From Syntrophaceae bacterium UBA5761 (GTDB taxonomy: Bacteria > Desulfobacterota > Syntrophia > Syntrophales > UBA4778), in assembly GCA_002418885.1 (NCBI GenBank), contig DIEZ01000025.1:11367-21975 (forward strand): 10,609 nucleotides of DNA. The letters run 5' to 3'. How positions within the stretch are numbered: position 1 is the first letter of the stretch; each line of letters opens with the position of its first letter. The translations under genes and the position numbers were made by a program. The notes under the pieces were generated by a model, which was given only the letters and a program-made list of their open reading frames with translations, ran no database searches and had not been told where the DNA came from. Below, piece after piece: positions 8,763 to 10,609 of the stretch.

Positions 8763-9428
8763 TCAGCCCGGTTCGTCCAGGTACTGCTGTACCAAATCGA
8801 GCAGGTCGCTGATCTTGAAAGGTTTTGAAAGCGTTCGGTAACCGTGTTTCAGGATCTCGTCATCCAGGTCCTGCTTGAGCTTCTTTATCCCGAAAAAACC
8901 GCTCATGAAGATAACTTTAATCTTCTGGTCTTCCTTCCTGACCTTGCGCACGAGGTCGATGCCGTTCATCTCCGGCATGACGACGTCGGTTAGGATGAGA
9001 TGGGGTTTGAACTGGCGGTAAACCGCGTATCCGTTCCGCCCGTCGACGGCTATCCTTGTTTCATAGCCTTCCATGATAAAGATATTCCTTAGGGTCTCTT
9101 GAAGTCCGAACTCGTCTTCTACCACCAGGACCTTTTTTTTCTTGTCCGCCACGATTACTTTGAGATTTTTTCCGATCAGCTCGATGAGTTCGCCGTCACT
9201 CATCCGGTTGAGTATCTGGTTGACTTCGTTGAGCCGCTGCTGGGTCTCCTTGGCCCGTTCCGGTTTCTTCGGGTTCAGGTCGGGGTGGTAGACCTTCGAA
9301 AGAAGGCGAAAGCTCGACCTTATGTAGGAAAGGGCGGCGTTCTCACCCAGTTCTGTATGTATTTCCCTGGCTTTATCGAGAAGTCCGAGGGAATCGAGTT
9401 CCCTCTCCAGCTCGAACCGGTATGCCAA
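8763..9428 (-). CDS. J-domain-like / response-regulator receiver fusion protein
   Basis: This 221-residue protein has two recognisable parts. Residues 1-90 are helical and contain SYIRSSFRLLSKVYHPDLNP, with H48-P49-D50 at the place of the DnaJ HPD loop, followed by a charged helix (RAKETQQRLNEVNQIL); this looks like a J-domain helix II-HPD-helix III unit. Residues 98-218 are a CheY-like receiver: acidic pair E104-D105, phosphoacceptor D148 in LILTDVVMPEMNG, S176 (FMSGF) and K202 (LSKPF). All key phosphorylation residues are present. There is no DNA-binding output domain. J-domains stimulate DnaK-type Hsp70 ATPase; receivers are phosphorylated by histidine kinases. A phospho-controlled chaperone or adaptor link is inference. 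The start is TTG 9428, chosen because AGGAGG lies 8 nt upstream; the nearby ATG at 9447 is out of frame. It converges on the antiporter gene. No cognate kinase is in the window. Confidence 0.85.
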   Translation of the reverse strand: MAYRFELERELDSLGLLDKAREIHTELGENAALSYIRSSFRLLSKVYHPDLNPKKPERAKETQQRLNEVNQILNRMSDGELIELIGKNLKVIVADKKKKVLVVEDEFGLQETLRNIFIMEGYETRIAVDGRNGYAVYRQFKPHLILTDVVMPEMNGIDLVRKVRKEDQKIKVIFMSGFFGIKKLKQDLDDEILKHGYRTLSKPFKISDLLDLVQQYLDEPG

Positions 9429-9436
9429 ATTTATTT

Positions 9437-9442
9437 CCTCCT
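9437..9442 (-). promoter_or_regulatory. Ribosome binding site fixing the TTG start of the J-domain/receiver gene
   Basis: The minus strand reads AGGAGG here, 8 nt before TTG 9428-9426. This is a consensus Shine-Dalgarno at normal spacing. It decides for the TTG, because the nearby ATG (9447-9445) lies upstream of it and in another frame. Confidence 0.7.
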
Positions 9443-9492
9443 GCCATTTTTTTGTTACCGTCGCAGGTCTCTTATCTTCTCGGGCAAGCGAT

Positions 9493-9506
9493 CATGCCTT
9501 AGCATG
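9493..9506. promoter_or_regulatory. Inverted repeat, possible operator or activator site
   Basis: CATGC and GCATG are perfect 5-bp inverted arms around CTTA. On the minus strand it overlaps a weak promoter candidate for the J-domain/receiver gene (TTGATG 9520-9515, 18 nt, CATGAT 9496-9491). On the plus strand it lies about 130-145 nt before the start predicted from the sigma-54-type site, a usual distance for an enhancer-binding activator. Short palindromes occur by chance, so this is weak. Confidence 0.2.
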
Positions 9507-9610
9507 TCACGGTTCATCAATCAAGCATTTTCAAGGCGTTCTCCGTTTGGGGTCCGAGAGCCGGGAGTTCCGCCTCCGCCGGTCGTCACCCTTTCGCCCC
9601 ACCCGTCTCG

Positions 9611-9626
9611 TGGCCGGAATATTGCA
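9611..9626 (+). promoter_or_regulatory. Candidate sigma-54 (RpoN) promoter for the CBS-ACT gene
   Basis: TGGCCGGAATATTGCA has GG at 9612-9613 and GC at 9624-9625, exactly 12 nt apart as the -24/-12 class requires. The TGGC and TTGCA blocks are fully matched; the bases between differ from the best consensus. The start would be near 9637, giving a leader of about 60 nt before ATG 9697. RpoN promoters need an AAA+ activator, not seen here. The rest of the 9429-9696 gap shows no gene or RNA that I can recognise. Confidence 0.45.
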
Positions 9627-9696
9627 TGATGTCAATGCGGCGTTGTCTGCCGCCGAGGCGGGAAAAGACTAAATCGTCCGGAATAGAGGTAGGCTG

Positions 9697-10341
9697 ATGA
9701 TCGTGCGCTGTTGGATGACAAGTCATCCCCTTGTCGTTGCCGATGAAGAGATGTCCGTCGAAGAAGCCGGACTCTTGATGAGACGCCATGGAATCCGTCG
9801 CCTGCCGGTCATGAGCGACTCCGAATTGAAGGGTATCGTCACGCTGTCCGACATCAGCGCCGCCCGTCCCGAAGGTTCTGCCGCCGACGGTAAGCCGATC
9901 CGGGAAAGCGAACCGCTCCGGGTTCGCGACGTCATGTCGAAGAAGGTGTTGACATGTGATGCGAACTGTCCCCTTGAAGAGGTCGGCGCCTTGATGCGCC
10001 GCGAGAAGGTCGGAGCACTGCCCGTGATGAACGGAAACAGGCTCGTGGGCATAATCACGGAATCCGACGTCCTGGATGCGCTCGTCAGTATCACCCGGGT
10101 CGGGAAGGATACAAGGAGGTTGTACCTCAGGGTCCCTCTCGCCCGGAAATGTGACATTTTCCGTGAAGTCATCGATATCGGCATCCGATACGGCATCGAA
10201 CTTTACACACTGTTGACTCATCCGATACGCGACTCCGACAGTCACCTTGTTATGCTGAAGTTCAGGGGCAACCGGACGGAGGAATTTGTCCAGGCATTGT
10301 GGGAATCGGGTTATCAGATGCTGATCACTGACAATCCCTGA
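9697..10341 (+). CDS. CBS-CBS-ACT domain protein (AcuB-like)
   Basis: This 214-residue cytoplasmic protein has a tandem CBS pair at about 3-56 and 74-130. Both repeats keep the ligand-type ending G-hydrophobic-hydrophobic-T-x-x-D: GIVTLSD with T49-D52, and GIITESD with T121-D124. CBS pairs usually bind adenine nucleotides and change the activity of a partner. A C-terminal segment at about 140-210 (LRVPLARKCDIFREVIDIGI, then HLVMLKFRG and EFVQALWESGY) looks like an ACT domain, giving the order found in AcuB. AcuB was named from Bacillus acetoin use, but no acetoin genes are here, so the name should not be taken as function. ATG 9697 follows GAGGT at 6-nt spacing. It may be under a sigma-54 promoter. 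The next gene starts 32 nt later, probably in the same operon. Confidence 0.88.
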   Translation: MIVRCWMTSHPLVVADEEMSVEEAGLLMRRHGIRRLPVMSDSELKGIVTLSDISAARPEGSAADGKPIRESEPLRVRDVMSKKVLTCDANCPLEEVGALMRREKVGALPVMNGNRLVGIITESDVLDALVSITRVGKDTRRLYLRVPLARKCDIFREVIDIGIRYGIELYTLLTHPIRDSDSHLVMLKFRGNRTEEFVQALWESGYQMLITDNP

Positions 10342-10373
10342 ATACGGCCGAAAGAGAGAGGAAGGGCTGAGAG

Positions 10374-10609
10374 ATGGAGGAAAACAACGCCAAAGATATG
10401 AAGGCCCGCGAGTATTCACGGGTTGACGCCTGTATCCCGATGGATTTCGTTCTCCTGCCGGAGGAGGATCTGCCGAAAGTCAGGTCAACGATTTCCCGGC
10501 AGCCCTATCTGCTCGGGGTGACCGTCCCCGAGGACGTGGAGGACAAGGCCCTTTCGGAATGGCTCCATCTTTTTAATTCTAAGCTGGATTTTATCATCCA
10601 TTCGATGTC
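10374..10609 (+). CDS. PilZ-like domain protein, N-terminal fragment
   Basis: This open frame starts at ATG 10374, after AGGAAGG at a good distance, and runs off the right edge after 78 full codons. The N-terminus has AREYSRVDACIPMDF, with R12-xxx-R16, the RxxxR motif that binds cyclic di-GMP in PilZ domains. The following part (LPEEDLPKVRS, then SEWLHLFNSKLDFIIH) resembles PilZ proteins in which a short helical segment with LNxKLD follows the first strand. The second PilZ motif (D/N-x-S-x-x-G) would lie beyond the window and cannot be checked. It sits 32 nt behind the CBS-ACT gene and is probably cotranscribed, hinting at linked nucleotide sensing. It could be a c-di-GMP effector for motility or biofilm; that is inference. 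Confidence 0.65.
   Translation, partial: MEENNAKDMKAREYSRVDACIPMDFVLLPEEDLPKVRSTISRQPYLLGVTVPEDVEDKALSEWLHLFNSKLDFIIHSM

Noticed and set aside
9099..9629. Long plus-strand open frame opposite the J-domain/receiver gene
   Set aside because: Its translation has no recognisable domain and it is antisense to a well-supported gene with clear receiver residues.

Overview
The window is a bacterial chromosome segment of roughly 55-60% GC by eye. It is densely packed, with overlapping genes and frequent non-ATG starts (GTG for ahbD and the antiporter; TTG for the J-domain/receiver protein and apparently for the DUF4412-like lipoprotein). Haem is made by the siroheme-dependent (Ahb) route, which is typical of anaerobes such as sulfate reducers and their relatives. 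Together with sigma-54-like, PilZ, CBS-ACT and receiver-domain signalling genes, this suggests Nitrospirota (Thermodesulfovibrio-like) or Desulfobacterota. That placement is an inference; no rRNA or other decisive marker is present.

Layout. (1) 1-4355, plus strand: the 3' end of hemB, ahbD (haem b synthase, radical SAM), an AhbA-type siroheme decarboxylase subunit, and polA. They are joined by 4-nt and 14-nt overlaps and a zero-gap junction, so they look like one transcription unit. (2) 4359-5692, minus strand: a two-gene operon converging on polA with only 3 nt between. It encodes a two-helix membrane protein followed by a coiled-coil/TPR-like lipoprotein of unknown function. (3) 5693-5948: a divergent intergenic region with a candidate promoter for each side, a leader hairpin and a perfect 9-bp-arm palindrome. 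(4) 5949-8645, plus strand: a small DUF4412/LolA-like lipoprotein with a questionable start, then a Kef-type cation/proton antiporter with a full RCK module and a probable terminator behind it. (5) 8763-9428, minus strand: a protein joining a J-domain-like helical region (with HPD) to a response-regulator receiver domain. (6) 9429-9696: an intergenic region with a good sigma-54-type promoter match. (7) 9697-10609, plus strand: an AcuB-like CBS-CBS-ACT protein and the start of a PilZ-like (c-di-GMP) protein running off the end.

How the genes fit together. HemB makes porphobilinogen, the common tetrapyrrole precursor. The AhbA-type subunit decarboxylates siroheme, and AhbD makes the last step to haem b; ahbB and ahbC are not in this window. 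polA appears to be carried along in this unit and seems to have lost key proofreading residues. The right-hand third is a loose cluster of signal-sensing genes (RCK, receiver, CBS-ACT, PilZ). The most unusual item is the J-domain/receiver fusion. No CRISPR array, transposase, tRNA or rRNA was seen.
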